Shown: positions 6,378 to 15,000 of the stretch, in pieces
Layout: the number at the start of each line of letters is the position of its first letter
Position numbering within the stretch: the first letter of the stretch is position 1
NCBI GenBank assembly: GCA_934667795.1
Contig: CAKUMP010000016.1
Coordinates: forward strand, 1-17,660
DNA from: an uncultured Chthoniobacterales bacterium
GTDB lineage: Bacteria > Verrucomicrobiota > Verrucomicrobiia > Chthoniobacterales > CAKUMP01
Direction of reading: 5' to 3'
Length of the DNA stretch: 17,660 nt
Position numbers and translations under genes: made by a program
The notes under the pieces: model-generated
What the model saw: only the letters and a program-made list of their open reading frames with translations
Database searches by the model: none
What the model was told of the DNA's origin: nothing

Positions 6378-7200
6378 GTTTAAGACATCAAATGGCTTTA
6401 CCTTGCTGGAGCTTTTGACGGTGAGTGCGATTGTCGTTATTTTGACGGCAATCGCGATTCCGGTTGTTCATAAGGTGAAGCAGAATGGGGAGATGACGCG
6501 GGAATTATCCGGTGCAAAGAAACTGATTGCCGGGTATCTGGCATACGCTGTGGATCATGACGGAGAGGTGATGGTGGGGTATCACAACAGTGCTGTGGCA
6601 GTGGATCAGGATGGCGCCGCATTGAAGTTTCCAATCAATGCGCGTTACCCGTGGCGAGTTGCGCCTTATTTGAATTATGAGTTCGCGGGAAGCGTGCTCG
6701 TAAATCAGATGGTGAAACTTTTGAGCCAGCCGGGGTGGGAGTATGCGGTGAGTGCGGAGCCGAGTTTTGGATTAAATGTCACTTATGTAGGAGGCGACTT
6801 TGGATCAGGAAGCGAGTTGAATCCGGATTCCCGAATGGGGAAAGCGGTGGGAGATTTTGTGGTGACGAGGCTTGTGGAAGCAGTTGCGCCATCGAAGTTA
6901 CTGGTATTCAGTTCCGCTCGCCAGGGCTCGGGGATTGGGGAAGCATTGCCGGGAAATTTTATGATACGTGCACCGAATCTGATGCAGCCGCGTTGGGAAG
7001 ATGGGCCTTATAATAAAGGGTTGCATCCGCAAAAATTTGGATTTGTGGACTTCCGATACCAGGGGCAGGCGGTTTGCGCAATGCTGGATGGGCATGTGGA
7101 AATGTTAGGCGTGGATGAATTACGCGATATGCGCCGGTGGTCGAATCAAGCGGCGGACGTCAATAACCCAAATCATATTTTAAGTCGAAACGAACCATAA
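6370..7200 (+). CDS. Type II secretion/type IV pilus-like pseudopilin (H-X9-DG type)
   Basis: The start at 6370 (276 residues) puts the prepilin leader MGKFKTSNG directly before the cleavage site G/FTLLELLTV, with the conserved Glu at position 5 of the mature protein. A membrane-spanning hydrophobic helix follows (VSAIVVILTAIAIPVV). A longer reading from 6316 would bury the leader. The C-terminus has LHPQK...AMLDGHVEML, the DGHVE end characteristic of the PVC 'H-X9-DG' pseudopilins. Such proteins are very numerous in Verrucomicrobiota, Planctomycetota and Lentisphaerota, and are thought to be assembled by the secretion machinery; their individual roles are unknown. The ATG lies within the last 8 bases of the PEP-CTERM gene, so the two are probably coupled. 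hmuS follows after 39 bases. Confidence 0.85.
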   Translation: MGKFKTSNGFTLLELLTVSAIVVILTAIAIPVVHKVKQNGEMTRELSGAKKLIAGYLAYAVDHDGEVMVGYHNSAVAVDQDGAALKFPINARYPWRVAPYLNYEFAGSVLVNQMVKLLSQPGWEYAVSAEPSFGLNVTYVGGDFGSGSELNPDSRMGKAVGDFVVTRLVEAVAPSKLLVFSSARQGSGIGEALPGNFMIRAPNLMQPRWEDGPYNKGLHPQKFGFVDFRYQGQAVCAMLDGHVEMLGVDELRDMRRWSNQAADVNNPNHILSRNEP

Positions 7201-7239
7201 GGAAAACCGGGGAAAGAACATAAAACAGAAAGAGAGTAT

Positions 7240-8304
7240 ATGATGTTAACAAGTGCTGATGTATTAGAAAAATGGCAGGAAATAAAAGCAAAAGAACCAC
7301 GGGCAAGAACAGTGGATATTGCAAAAAAACTGGAAATTTCCGAAGGCGAACTATTGCGTTCCGCTGTGGGAAATGGAGTGATTGAATTAACAAATGACTG
7401 GTCGGAACTTTTCTCCGGCATTTCCACTCTTGGAAGAGTGATGGGACTTACGCGCAATAAATACGCGGTGCATGAACGGAAAGGAACGTATCCAAAAGCA
7501 TCATTTTTCCATGGTATGCAAATGGGACAATTGGTAGATCCGGATATTGATTTACGGTTGTTTCCCGGCAACTGGAAACGTGCGTTCGCATTGTCGGAAG
7601 TCAAGGATCTCGGTCTGCGCCCAAGTATCCATTTATATAATAATGAAGGACAGGCCGTACATAAAGTGATTCTGCTGGAAGAATCCAACTGGGAAAACTG
7701 GGAGAAATTTTGCCAGACTCATCGGCTGAACGAAACGGGATCCGGGACCGTTTTTGAAACAGAAAAATTTTCGAACGAAAACGGAGAGAAAAAAGTAGAG
7801 GCGACCGCAGACGAGGTGCGCAAGGCATGGTCGGAATTGAAAGATACCCATGACTTTTTTGGTCTGCTCTCACGGTTCAAATTAAGCCGGCGGGAAGCAT
7901 TTGTTTTGGCCGGCGAAAAGTTTGCACAGAAAGTAGAAACTTCTACTGTAGAAAACTTATTGCGTGCGGTATCTGCAGGTAATACGACATTCATGGTATT
8001 TGTGGGGAACCGTGGGTTGCTTCAGATTCATACCGGGAAAGCGATTAATATCGTTGAACTGGAAGACTGGATTAACGTGATGGATGAGGCATTTAATCTT
8101 CATCTTATGCGGAGTGCTATTCAAGAAGCGTGGGTGATTCGGAAACCAACCCGGGATGGACAAGTGACCTCTCTGGAAGTTTTTGATAAAGATGGCAATG
8201 ATATGGTCACATTTTTCGGCCCGAGAAAGCCGGGGCAAGCGGAAGACCAGGAATGGCGCAAGGTATTAGGGGAAGTAACCGGAGTACCTGTATGCGTGGA
8301 ATAA
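7240..8304 (+). CDS. hmuS: Heme-handling protein, HemS/HmuS/ChuS family
   Basis: This cytoplasmic protein receives heme from the HmuTUV importer and passes it on or degrades it. The 354 residues match the family (about 345) with its two similar halves. The N-terminal half has ARTVDIAKKLEISEGELL, NKYAVHERKG and DPDIDLRLFPGNW. The C-terminal half has KDTHDFFGLL, and His204 there aligns with the heme-ligand His (His196 in Yersinia HemS, by recollection). It ends WVIRKPTRDGQVTSLEVFD...FFGPRKPGQ. Two ATGs adjoin (7240 and 7243) and either could start it. It overlaps hmuT by 13 bases. No Fur-type site is evident in the 39 bases before it, so control may come from upstream. Whether it cleaves heme or only traffics it is not decided by sequence. 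Confidence 0.93.
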   Translation: MMLTSADVLEKWQEIKAKEPRARTVDIAKKLEISEGELLRSAVGNGVIELTNDWSELFSGISTLGRVMGLTRNKYAVHERKGTYPKASFFHGMQMGQLVDPDIDLRLFPGNWKRAFALSEVKDLGLRPSIHLYNNEGQAVHKVILLEESNWENWEKFCQTHRLNETGSGTVFETEKFSNENGEKKVEATADEVRKAWSELKDTHDFFGLLSRFKLSRREAFVLAGEKFAQKVETSTVENLLRAVSAGNTTFMVFVGNRGLLQIHTGKAINIVELEDWINVMDEAFNLHLMRSAIQEAWVIRKPTRDGQVTSLEVFDKDGNDMVTFFGPRKPGQAEDQEWRKVLGEVTGVPVCVE

Positions 8305-9164
8305 TATTTGTCCTTGGCTTCCTATGGAGTGGTGGTTTTTTGATGTGCGCGGATACGCGTTATGAGGAGCCGCGGATTGTGTGCCTGGGCGGTGCGGTAA
8401 CAGAGATTGTCTATGCGCTGGGGTATGGCGAGCACATTGTGGGAGTGGATCAGACAAGCCTGTATCCACCGGAAGCTACGAAGCTGGCACAGGTCGGGTA
8501 TGTAAGACAATTGTCGACTGAAGGTATCCTGGGGTTGAATCCCACATTGATTCTGGCGATTGGGGATGCGGGGCCACCCGATGTGATGAAGCAATTGGAA
8601 AGCGCGGGGGTTGATTTGCTCGTGCTGGATGCGCCGTTGAGTTATGAGGGGATTCAGGAAAAGCTCACGGTGATTGCAGATAAGATCGGCGCAGAAAAAA
8701 AGAGAGCGGAACTGACCCATGAGTTGGAGGAAACCCGAAAGAGGTTGCTTCAGCAGGTGGAGGATGTGCAGGCGAAACAGCAGTCCCGGATTCTGTTTCT
8801 TATGCATCATGGCGGTGGGCAATGGGCCGGGGCAGGAACAGGTACTGCGGCAGATGCTCTCATCGCATTGGTTGGAGGAGAAAATGTCCTGAACGGACTG
8901 CATGGATATAAAACGCTTTCGACAGAAGCCATGGCGGGAGTGGATGTAGATTATGTCTTTGTGGGCGAACGCTCTCTTGGAAGTATGGGAGGGTTTGATC
9001 GTGCGAATTTACCGATTTGGTGGCCAAAATCGTCTTCGGGAGAGAACGCAGAATTATTGGTGGTAAATGAACTCGAAGCTTTAGGTTTTGGGTTGCGAAC
9101 ATTATCGGCGGCGTTACAAATCGCGGAACAGTTGCAGCTCTCAGGGAAGTTAAGTCAAAAATAG
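8292..9164 (+). CDS. hmuT: Periplasmic heme-binding protein of an ABC importer
   Basis: HmuT carries heme in the periplasm to the HmuUV permease. I chose the ATG at 8292 (290 residues), inside the end of hmuS, because the signal peptide (MRGIIFVLGFLWSGGFLMCA) begins there; the longer reading from 8253 adds a polar extension. The first lobe matches the class III cluster-A fold: RIVCLGGAVTEIVYALGYGEHIVGVD, TSLYPPEA, QVGYVRQLSTEGILGLNP and GPPDVMKQLE. The tyrosine in the VGYVR region is the usual heme ligand in ShuT/HmuT-type proteins. The second lobe has AGAGTGTAADALIALVGGENV. A Cys follows the hydrophobic core but in a poor lipobox (FLMC), so lipid anchoring is doubtful. Vitamin B12 or siderophore binding is less likely beside hmuS. 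Confidence 0.92.
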   Translation: MRGIIFVLGFLWSGGFLMCADTRYEEPRIVCLGGAVTEIVYALGYGEHIVGVDQTSLYPPEATKLAQVGYVRQLSTEGILGLNPTLILAIGDAGPPDVMKQLESAGVDLLVLDAPLSYEGIQEKLTVIADKIGAEKKRAELTHELEETRKRLLQQVEDVQAKQQSRILFLMHHGGGQWAGAGTGTAADALIALVGGENVLNGLHGYKTLSTEAMAGVDVDYVFVGERSLGSMGGFDRANLPIWWPKSSSGENAELLVVNELEALGFGLRTLSAALQIAEQLQLSGKLSQK

Positions 9165-9206
9165 TCTGTGGTGGAGAGGGATCAGCATTGGGAACAAGGA
9201 GGACGG

Positions 9207-10295
9207 ATGGGGGAAATGGATACGCGGAAAAGCGTTGCCTGGAAAAAAGGCAGTAGTGTTTATCGAAAAGGAAAATGGCAGACGGTGATTTTCATCGCCT
9301 GTCTCCTGTTGTTGGTCATTATTATTGGCTCCAGCATGATAGGGCCTGTCAGGATTTCCTGGCAGGACATCTGGGCGTTATTAACCAAAGTTGTTTTTGG
9401 CGGAGAAGAACTTCAATCGGTGGGGCAGGCAGGCGTGATTGTGGGGCAGATTCGTTTGCCGCGAATTTTGTTTGCAGCGCTGGTGGGAGGAGGACTGGCG
9501 GGATGTGGGTGCGCTTTACAGGGAATTTTTAGAAATCATCTGGCGGATCCGGGGTTAATTGGAACTTCCGTGGGCGCCGGGTTGGGTGCAGTGGGTGTGA
9601 TTGTGTTGGGAGAAAATCTGATGGGAAAAATTCCTCCCCCCTGGATCTTACCCATTTGTGCATTCATCACGTCTTTAGCAGTCACACTGGTGGTCTATCG
9701 GTTATCGCTACGAGATGGTCGAGTGAATATGGCGCTGATGTTGCTGGCGGGTGTTGCCATGAATGCAATCGGAGGAGCACTGATCGCATTTTTGAGCTAT
9801 CTGGCGGACGATCAACAGCTCCGAAGCATTTTATTCTGGAACCTTGGAAGTTTTACCGGACTAACCTGGCTGAAAGTTTTATGGGGAGGTCCGGTGATTA
9901 TTTTCGCGGTGATTATTTTGTTGCGACAGGCAGGCCCCCTCCATGTGTTTTTATTGGGAGAAGGAGAAGCAAAAATGCTGGGCGTACGGACGGAAAAACT
10001 GAAAGCCAGAATCCTGGTGCTTTCCGCATTGTTGTGTGCGGCCTCGGTTTCTTTCACCGGCGTCATTGGGTTCGTCGGTCTGGTCGTGCCACATATCGTG
10101 CGATTGGTGACCGGATCAGACCAGCGGATTCTTATGCCGGTATCGGTTTTGGTGGGAGCAGGCTTATTGGTTTCGATGGACACATTGGCGAGAACCTTAA
10201 TGGCTCCTGTGGAATTGCCCATCGGGATATTGACGGCCTTTGCTGGCGGTCCTGTCTTTTTATGGTTATTGCATCGTGCCGGGAAAAGAATATGA
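9207..10295 (+). CDS. hmuU: Heme ABC importer permease, FecCD family
   Basis: The membrane channel of the heme importer, a BtuC/FecCD-type permease that normally has ten helices and works as a dimer. Typical signatures are GQIRLPRILFAALVGGGLA, QGIFRNHLADPGLIG, LFWNLGSFTG, LLGEGEAKMLGV and GFVGLVVPHIVRLVTG. The last is followed by a helix and the ending PVELPIGILTAFAGGPVFLWLL. I chose the ATG at 9207 (362 residues) because AGGAGG at 9197-9202 lies just before it. A GTG at 9168 would add 13 residues without a ribosome-binding site, and an ATG at 9216 is too distant from AGGAGG. It lies 42 bases after hmuT and overlaps hmuV by ATGA at 10292-10295. Confidence 0.93.
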   Translation: MGEMDTRKSVAWKKGSSVYRKGKWQTVIFIACLLLLVIIIGSSMIGPVRISWQDIWALLTKVVFGGEELQSVGQAGVIVGQIRLPRILFAALVGGGLAGCGCALQGIFRNHLADPGLIGTSVGAGLGAVGVIVLGENLMGKIPPPWILPICAFITSLAVTLVVYRLSLRDGRVNMALMLLAGVAMNAIGGALIAFLSYLADDQQLRSILFWNLGSFTGLTWLKVLWGGPVIIFAVIILLRQAGPLHVFLLGEGEAKMLGVRTEKLKARILVLSALLCAASVSFTGVIGFVGLVVPHIVRLVTGSDQRILMPVSVLVGAGLLVSMDTLARTLMAPVELPIGILTAFAGGPVFLWLLHRAGKRI

Positions 10296-11188
10296 CGAAA
10301 CATGCAGAAACAGAAATGCCTGCTGACCGGATGGTTGCGGATGTAGTGCTGGAACTGGAGGAGGTGGGGTATATTGCAGGGAGAAAAGAGATCTTGAAAG
10401 GGGTCAGTATGAAACTGCACGCCGGAGAAATTACAGTTGTCTTGGGGAAAAATGGAGCCGGAAAATCTTCTCTGGTAAAATTGGCTTCAGGAGAACGTCG
10501 TGTTTCTTTTGGAAACATCAAAGTACTCGGGCGTGACATCCGGGAATGGAAAGAGCAGGAACTGGCAAAATGCCGGGCAATGGTGGCACAGTCCAGTGAT
10601 GTTGCATTTGCTTCTCTTGTAGAAGAACTCGTGCTGTTGGGACGCTTCCCGTTTACTAATGGAGTAGAAACATGGAAGGACTGGGAAATTGTCGAACTGG
10701 TGATGAAACGTCTCGAAATCCTCCATCTGTGGGGAAGAGAATATTCCACGCTGTCCGGTGGAGAAAAGCAACGGGTTCAACTGGCGCGCGCGCTGTGCCA
10801 GTTATTTCATCCAAAAGAAGAAAACGCAAAACCAAGGTTGCTCATTCTGGACGAACCTACCTCCAGTCTGGATATTGAAAAACAACTCACCTTTGTCCAA
10901 TTACTGCGCGAAATCAAACAAGATCATGTCGGGATTCTGGTCGTTTTACATGATCTCAACCTCAGCCGCTGGGTAGCAGACACCGGAATTATTCTGAAAG
11001 AAGGCAAACTCGTGACTTCCGGGGATAAAGATACTCTGTTCCAACCAGAGGTGCTTCAACACGCGTATGATGTCCAGATGCAATGGGCAACCTGCGAAGG
11101 AGGCGAACGCTACATGGCATTTTTGCCTCCTGAGAGCACCGATGTCCCCGATTTGGAGTGCGGCGGTTCCCGCCGCTTTGGATCATAG
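10292..11188 (+). CDS. hmuV: Heme ABC importer ATPase with repeat-derived C-terminus
   Basis: The ATP-hydrolysing subunit of the heme importer, on the cytoplasmic face of HmuU. All ABC motifs are present: Walker A GKNGAGKS (52-59), Q-loop Gln100, signature LSGGEKQ (154-160), Walker B LLILDEP (183-189) and H-loop His220 in VVLHDLNL. The true start is the ATG at 10292, which shares ATGA with the hmuU stop; the open frame further upstream is a shadow of hmuU. The 298 residues exceed the usual ~260. The last 11 residues (LECGGSRRFGS) and the stop are encoded by the palindromic repeat that begins at 11152, so the element replaced the original 3' end. The catalytic core is unaffected. Confidence 0.93.
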   Translation: MTKHAETEMPADRMVADVVLELEEVGYIAGRKEILKGVSMKLHAGEITVVLGKNGAGKSSLVKLASGERRVSFGNIKVLGRDIREWKEQELAKCRAMVAQSSDVAFASLVEELVLLGRFPFTNGVETWKDWEIVELVMKRLEILHLWGREYSTLSGGEKQRVQLARALCQLFHPKEENAKPRLLILDEPTSSLDIEKQLTFVQLLREIKQDHVGILVVLHDLNLSRWVADTGIILKEGKLVTSGDKDTLFQPEVLQHAYDVQMQWATCEGGERYMAFLPPESTDVPDLECGGSRRFGS

Positions 11189-11270
11189 CGAATGGGATGT
11201 GCGAACAATCTTTGGTTGGCAAAACTCCAGCATCGTTCGAACCAAAGCGGTACAGAGCCCCGTATTTAAA
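11152..11270 (+). repeat. Dispersed palindromic repeat, copy 2
   Basis: Copy 2 begins inside the end of hmuV. The first 32 bases (11152-11183) are identical to 4554-4585, including the hairpin GCGGCGG-TTC-CCGCCGC (11160-11176). Inner arms CCGCTTTGG (11173-11181) and CCAAAGCGG (11242-11250) pair perfectly. A competing pair CTTTGGTT (11210-11217) with AACCAAAG (11240-11247) is also perfect. The outer right arm CCGTATTTAAA (11260-11270) is more decayed than in copy 1. It lies after the last gene of the heme operon and could end that transcript. Confidence 0.85.
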
Positions 11271-11618
11271 ATTCTTTTCGTGTGGTGGGGAAAATCTCTG
11301 ATACGTCAGATTTGATTGAGATGCATGTATTCAAAAAGTACTTATTTTACTAATTATAATAAAATTTAATAAATATTAGATGAATTTTTGTATATTTTTT
11401 ATTGGTTTCTCCAAAAGAGCCAAATTATTTCTCTAAAAATGGCTTTCCTTCTATTATTTCTATCATTTATTTATTCTTTAATTGATTAATTTTATAAAAA
11501 TAGTTGACTTATTTTTGTTATTTTAAAAATCTGATCATATTGCTCTCCCTCGAATATGATGATTTGTGGGGACAATGTTCAAAAAACACCTCCAAAACGA
11601 TAAAACCTGCACGAATCC
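11271..11618. other. Very AT-rich non-coding stretch
   Basis: No credible gene is visible. After a small hairpin TCTGA-TACG-TCAGA (11297-11310) come about 220 bases of A/T-dominated sequence (11321-11540). A perfect inverted repeat ATCATATT (11534-11541) and AATATGAT (11553-11560) with an 11-base loop follows, about 60 bases before the next gene. TTGACT at 11504-11509 looks like a -35, but no good -10 lies 16-18 bases further on. The stretch is probably regulatory, or a relic of an insertion. Confidence 0.5.
11534..11560 (+). promoter_or_regulatory. Inverted repeat, possible operator
   Basis: ATCATATT and AATATGAT are exact reverse complements separated by 11 bases (GCTCTCCCTCG), whose high GC content stands out in an AT-rich surround. 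The centre lies about 70 bases before the start of the short PEP-CTERM gene at 11619. Spacing and symmetry fit a dimeric regulator; a weak RNA hairpin is the alternative. Confidence 0.35.
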
Positions 11619-11974
11619 ATGAAAATTATAAAAGTCGGCATTATTACCTGTTCTTTGTTTTTGCTACCCCTTACTGAGACCCCTGCTGCTGTTGTTGACT
11701 TATGGCTGGATGGAGTTGAATGTGCTGGAACGTCCATTGGGGGAAATGATTTTGCAAATGCGGTGGTGGGAAACAATACGGCTGCGGTCTGGGTGGGGCA
11801 AAGGAATCACGCAGCACGGGGAGTCAGTTTGATGGTAGAATCGACGATTTGTTTATTGCCAATACTGCTTTATCGTTTACGGCGCCTATTCCTGAACCGA
11901 CGAGCGGTGTGCTGGTGGGGGGAGCACTGTTAGTGGCAGGTGGGTATCGACGTTTTTTTCGACGCACCCGATAA
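11619..11974 (+). pseudogene. Truncated PEP-CTERM/LamG-type protein with -1 frameshift
   Basis: The gene starts with a signal peptide (MKIIKVGIITCSLFLLPLTETPAA). It then carries what looks like only the C-terminal half of a LamG/concanavalin-type domain (WLDGVECAGTSIGGNDF, then FDGRIDDLFIANTALSF). It ends with the sorting tail IPEPTSGVLVGGALLVAGGYRRFFRRTR. The first part is in one frame (11619 to about 11798) and the rest in another (to TAA at 11972-11974). One extra G in the run GGGTGGGGCAAAGG (11791-11804) would join them into 118 residues reading VWVGAKESRSTGSQFDG. The gene is therefore both shortened and frameshifted. Causes could be real decay, a sequencing error in a G run, or slippage-based switching. 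It precedes the CBM9-like/hydrolase-like gene. Confidence 0.7.
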
Positions 11975-12000
11975 GGAGCAGTCTGGTTTTTAGACGCACA

Positions 12001-12028
12001 TATAATTTTTCAGGTTTCTCAAGGAAAC
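12001..12028 (+). promoter_or_regulatory. Candidate promoter and operator of the hydrolase operon
   Basis: TATAAT at 12001-12006 is a consensus -10, although no good -35 lies 16-18 bases upstream. About 8 bases later GTTTC (12014-12018) and GAAAC (12024-12028) form a symmetric pair around TCAAG. This would place an operator near the transcription start, 26 bases before the ATG at 12054. The GntR-LacI regulator encoded at 15086 is the obvious candidate to bind it, but this is inference. Confidence 0.35.
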
Positions 12029-12053
12029 AAATTCACATTTACTTTATTGCATC

Positions 12054-15000
12054 ATGTTACGCCGCCTTACCAGATGGATCACGTTTCTTTGTGTCCTATA
12101 TATTTTTAGTGGATACGTGGATGGGGCAGAGATTTTGCCCCGTGGGATTCCTTTCATTTCGGATCCGCCGCCATCGGTGGATGGTTCGTTGAGCAGGTTT
12201 GCAGCGGTTCCTGGCTGGCAAAAATGGAATGGGCGAGAGCAGGTACTTTATAGTCGGCGTGACTGGCGTGGGTTGAAGGACCTTTCGGGGGAAGCCTTGC
12301 TGTCGTGGGATCGGAATTACTTGTACATTGCCGCCAAAGTGCAGGATGACCATGTTTTGCAGCCGTATTTTGGTGCGAATTTCTGGCGTGGAGATTATGT
12401 GATGGTGATACTTGACCTGCCCCGGCAGGCAACGGGAGTGCGTTCCGGGGAGAAACTGTTTCGTATTGGATTAAGCCCCGGAAATCTGGCATCGGGGGAA
12501 GACATTTCCCGTCCGGAGATTTATTGCTGGAGTGAGCCTGCTGGAGAAATTTCGGGAGCAAAAATTGCTTCTCGGAAAACGGCGGAGGGATATGACATGG
12601 AAGCTGCGATTCCCTGGAGTTTTTTTAAAATCGATACTCCCGAAGAAGGGGTGGTGTTGGCATATGACATCGTTGCCAGTGATGCGGATAACGAGGGGCT
12701 GGCAGAACAGGAGCAATTAGTAAGTCTGGGAAAAACTCCCTGGAGTATGCTGGATCCAGAGCGTTTGATAGATGCAGCTCTAGGAAATGCAGATGGAACG
12801 GTGAACCCTGCGACATTGAAAAGTGTAGAAGTTACCCCCATTGGAGAAACGCTGCATATTCGTCCCGGGGAATCGGTGACTGTTTCGACAGGAAAACGTC
12901 CGGACGGTAAAGAACTGGTGTTGCGAGCGCGGAATGATTTTGCGAAGATTGCTGGCGGGAGCGGGGCGTTGCAGGTGGAAATAAACGGGACGGAATTGGG
13001 TCCTGAATATATTCTGAATCGATTGGAAACTTTCACTTTGGGTGCCAGAGAGGTTTCCAGTTTTTCCAGAAATGCATGGTTTGTTTTGTATGCGCCGGAC
13101 TTTACGCTGCCTGCGCGTTTTTCAAATTACGATACGCCGGAAATTGAGCCGTACGATTTTCGGTTTGATGTGTCATCATTATGGAATCCGGAAAATAACA
13201 CCATCACGATTACCAATAAAAGTTCCGGGGATGCGACGATGCTGGTGGTGGAGTTGGCGAGCAGTCCGCAACTTTCATTTAAAATGGCAGCACCTGTGCT
13301 TGCGCCTGCACCAACCGGAGAAATCCCTTTATATGAGCCTGCCCTTGCTGCTCCTGAAAATTTCTTTGCCTGGAAAATGCATCCTGGGGGAGCACTGGAA
13401 ATCCGTTGCGGAAAGCATGTCTGGAATGTGGAATCTGCATTTTCTACCACCTCTCCGGGCTGGGCGCGTTTTTCTGAAACACTTTCTGAAGGGGAGTGGG
13501 AACAAATGGAAATGAATAAAATTTCCCTCACTGCGCAGAGTGCGGAATTTACAGTAAAACGTACGGTCGAAGTACTCGACGATCATTTGATCGTTTCTGA
13601 TGAACTGACGAATACCAGCGAGGGAGATGTCCCGGTTATGTTGCGTCATGAACTCGCGCTGGGTGTAGAGCCTGTTACGACTTATATTGCGGGCAGGCAG
13701 ATCAAAGCACCGCGGTTTTATACCGCTGAGGGGGAAGCCCCAACTTCCTTGGCGGTGTATTCCAGGGAGGCGATTGGTCTTGTGATGGAAGACGATCATA
13801 TGCGTGCGCAGGGGCAGAATTATGTGTCTGACGGCAAGATCGGGGTGGAAAATAATCATCTCGTTTTGGCGAAAGGAAAATCTGTCACTACGCGTTTTTC
13901 TGTTTATCCGGTGGAGCGTCCCGACCCATTTTTATTTATCAATCGTATTCGTCAGGCATGGGGAGTAAATTTCACCATTGAGGGGCCATGGGTTCTTATA
14001 TCTCTGAATCGCCCGCCTGCAAATTCCATGTCGGACGAAGAGTTTGCCCAGGCAATTCGCAATAAGGGCGCGCGTTATATTTCGCTCCCCTTTCCGCAGC
14101 GGAGTGGAATCGCTGTGCATGGAACGGGAATGTACGAAGTTTCACATACCGCTCATCGCGAATTTGTCGATCGATTAAAGAAAATTGTACCGAAATGTAC
14201 CATTTTATCGTATCTGCATACCTTCATTTCCAATGGAGAAAACGATCAGGAAGAATTTACGGACGCGCGTCTGTTGCGCCCTGATGGGACGCAGGCAGAT
14301 TACAGAAATGGTCAATATCCTATTTTTCTTCCTCTTCCTGATTCTCCCTTTGCCAGAGAGCAGGAGGGCTTGATTGACCTGCGCTTTGAACAGCTTGGAG
14401 TCGATGGGATTTACTGGGATGAAGTTGAATACAGTGCCTTGAAATGGGATTATTCGCCTGCACATTGGGATGGGGTGTCAGGGCTGATTGATACACGTAC
14501 GCATAAATTAACACGAAAAATTTCGAATGTGATGCTGGCGACCCAGGCATGGCGCATCGCCACCGCGAAGGCGCTTCTGGAACGTGGACCATTGGTTGGA
14601 AATGGATCTCCACAAACGGCTGGGATGACACAGGTCCATTTCCCACGTTTTGCAGAAACGGGTTCTATTTCCAATTTGACCAAAGGGCAGCTTTATTCGC
14701 CGATTTCGCTCGGAGATCACCTGACCGAACGGACGGTGCAGGATTGTTATCGAAATATGTTGAAGGCATTGGACTACGGAAGTGTTTATTACTGGTACAC
14801 ACAGGTTTACCCGACGGAGCCGACGCTGACATCCTGGATGTTTCCTGTTACCCCGGTCGCTTTAGGTGAAGGGTTTATCATTGGCGAAGAGCGGATTTTG
14901 ACGAATCGAAGCGGTTATTTTGGCTGGGGAGACAAAAGTACGTTTGAAGCAGTTGTTTTTAATGAAAAAGGACAACGCACAGATGCAATCACAATTCCAC

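Noticed and set aside
7173..7688. Minus-strand open frame of 171 residues opposite hmuS
   Set aside because: Low-complexity Ser/Thr/Pro translation with no family match; hmuS on the plus strand is certain.
9812..10749. Two minus-strand open frames of about 200 residues opposite hmuU and hmuV
   Set aside because: They mirror strongly conserved plus-strand ABC importer genes and show no protein-like features.
11067..11315. Plus-strand open frame containing SAAVPAALDHS
   Set aside because: Overlaps hmuV and the repeat in another frame; the phrase is a by-product of the repeat sequence.
11504..11532. TTGACT as a -35 for the gene at 11619
   Set aside because: No acceptable -10 lies 16-18 bases downstream, and the surround is so AT-rich that partial matches are expected by chance.
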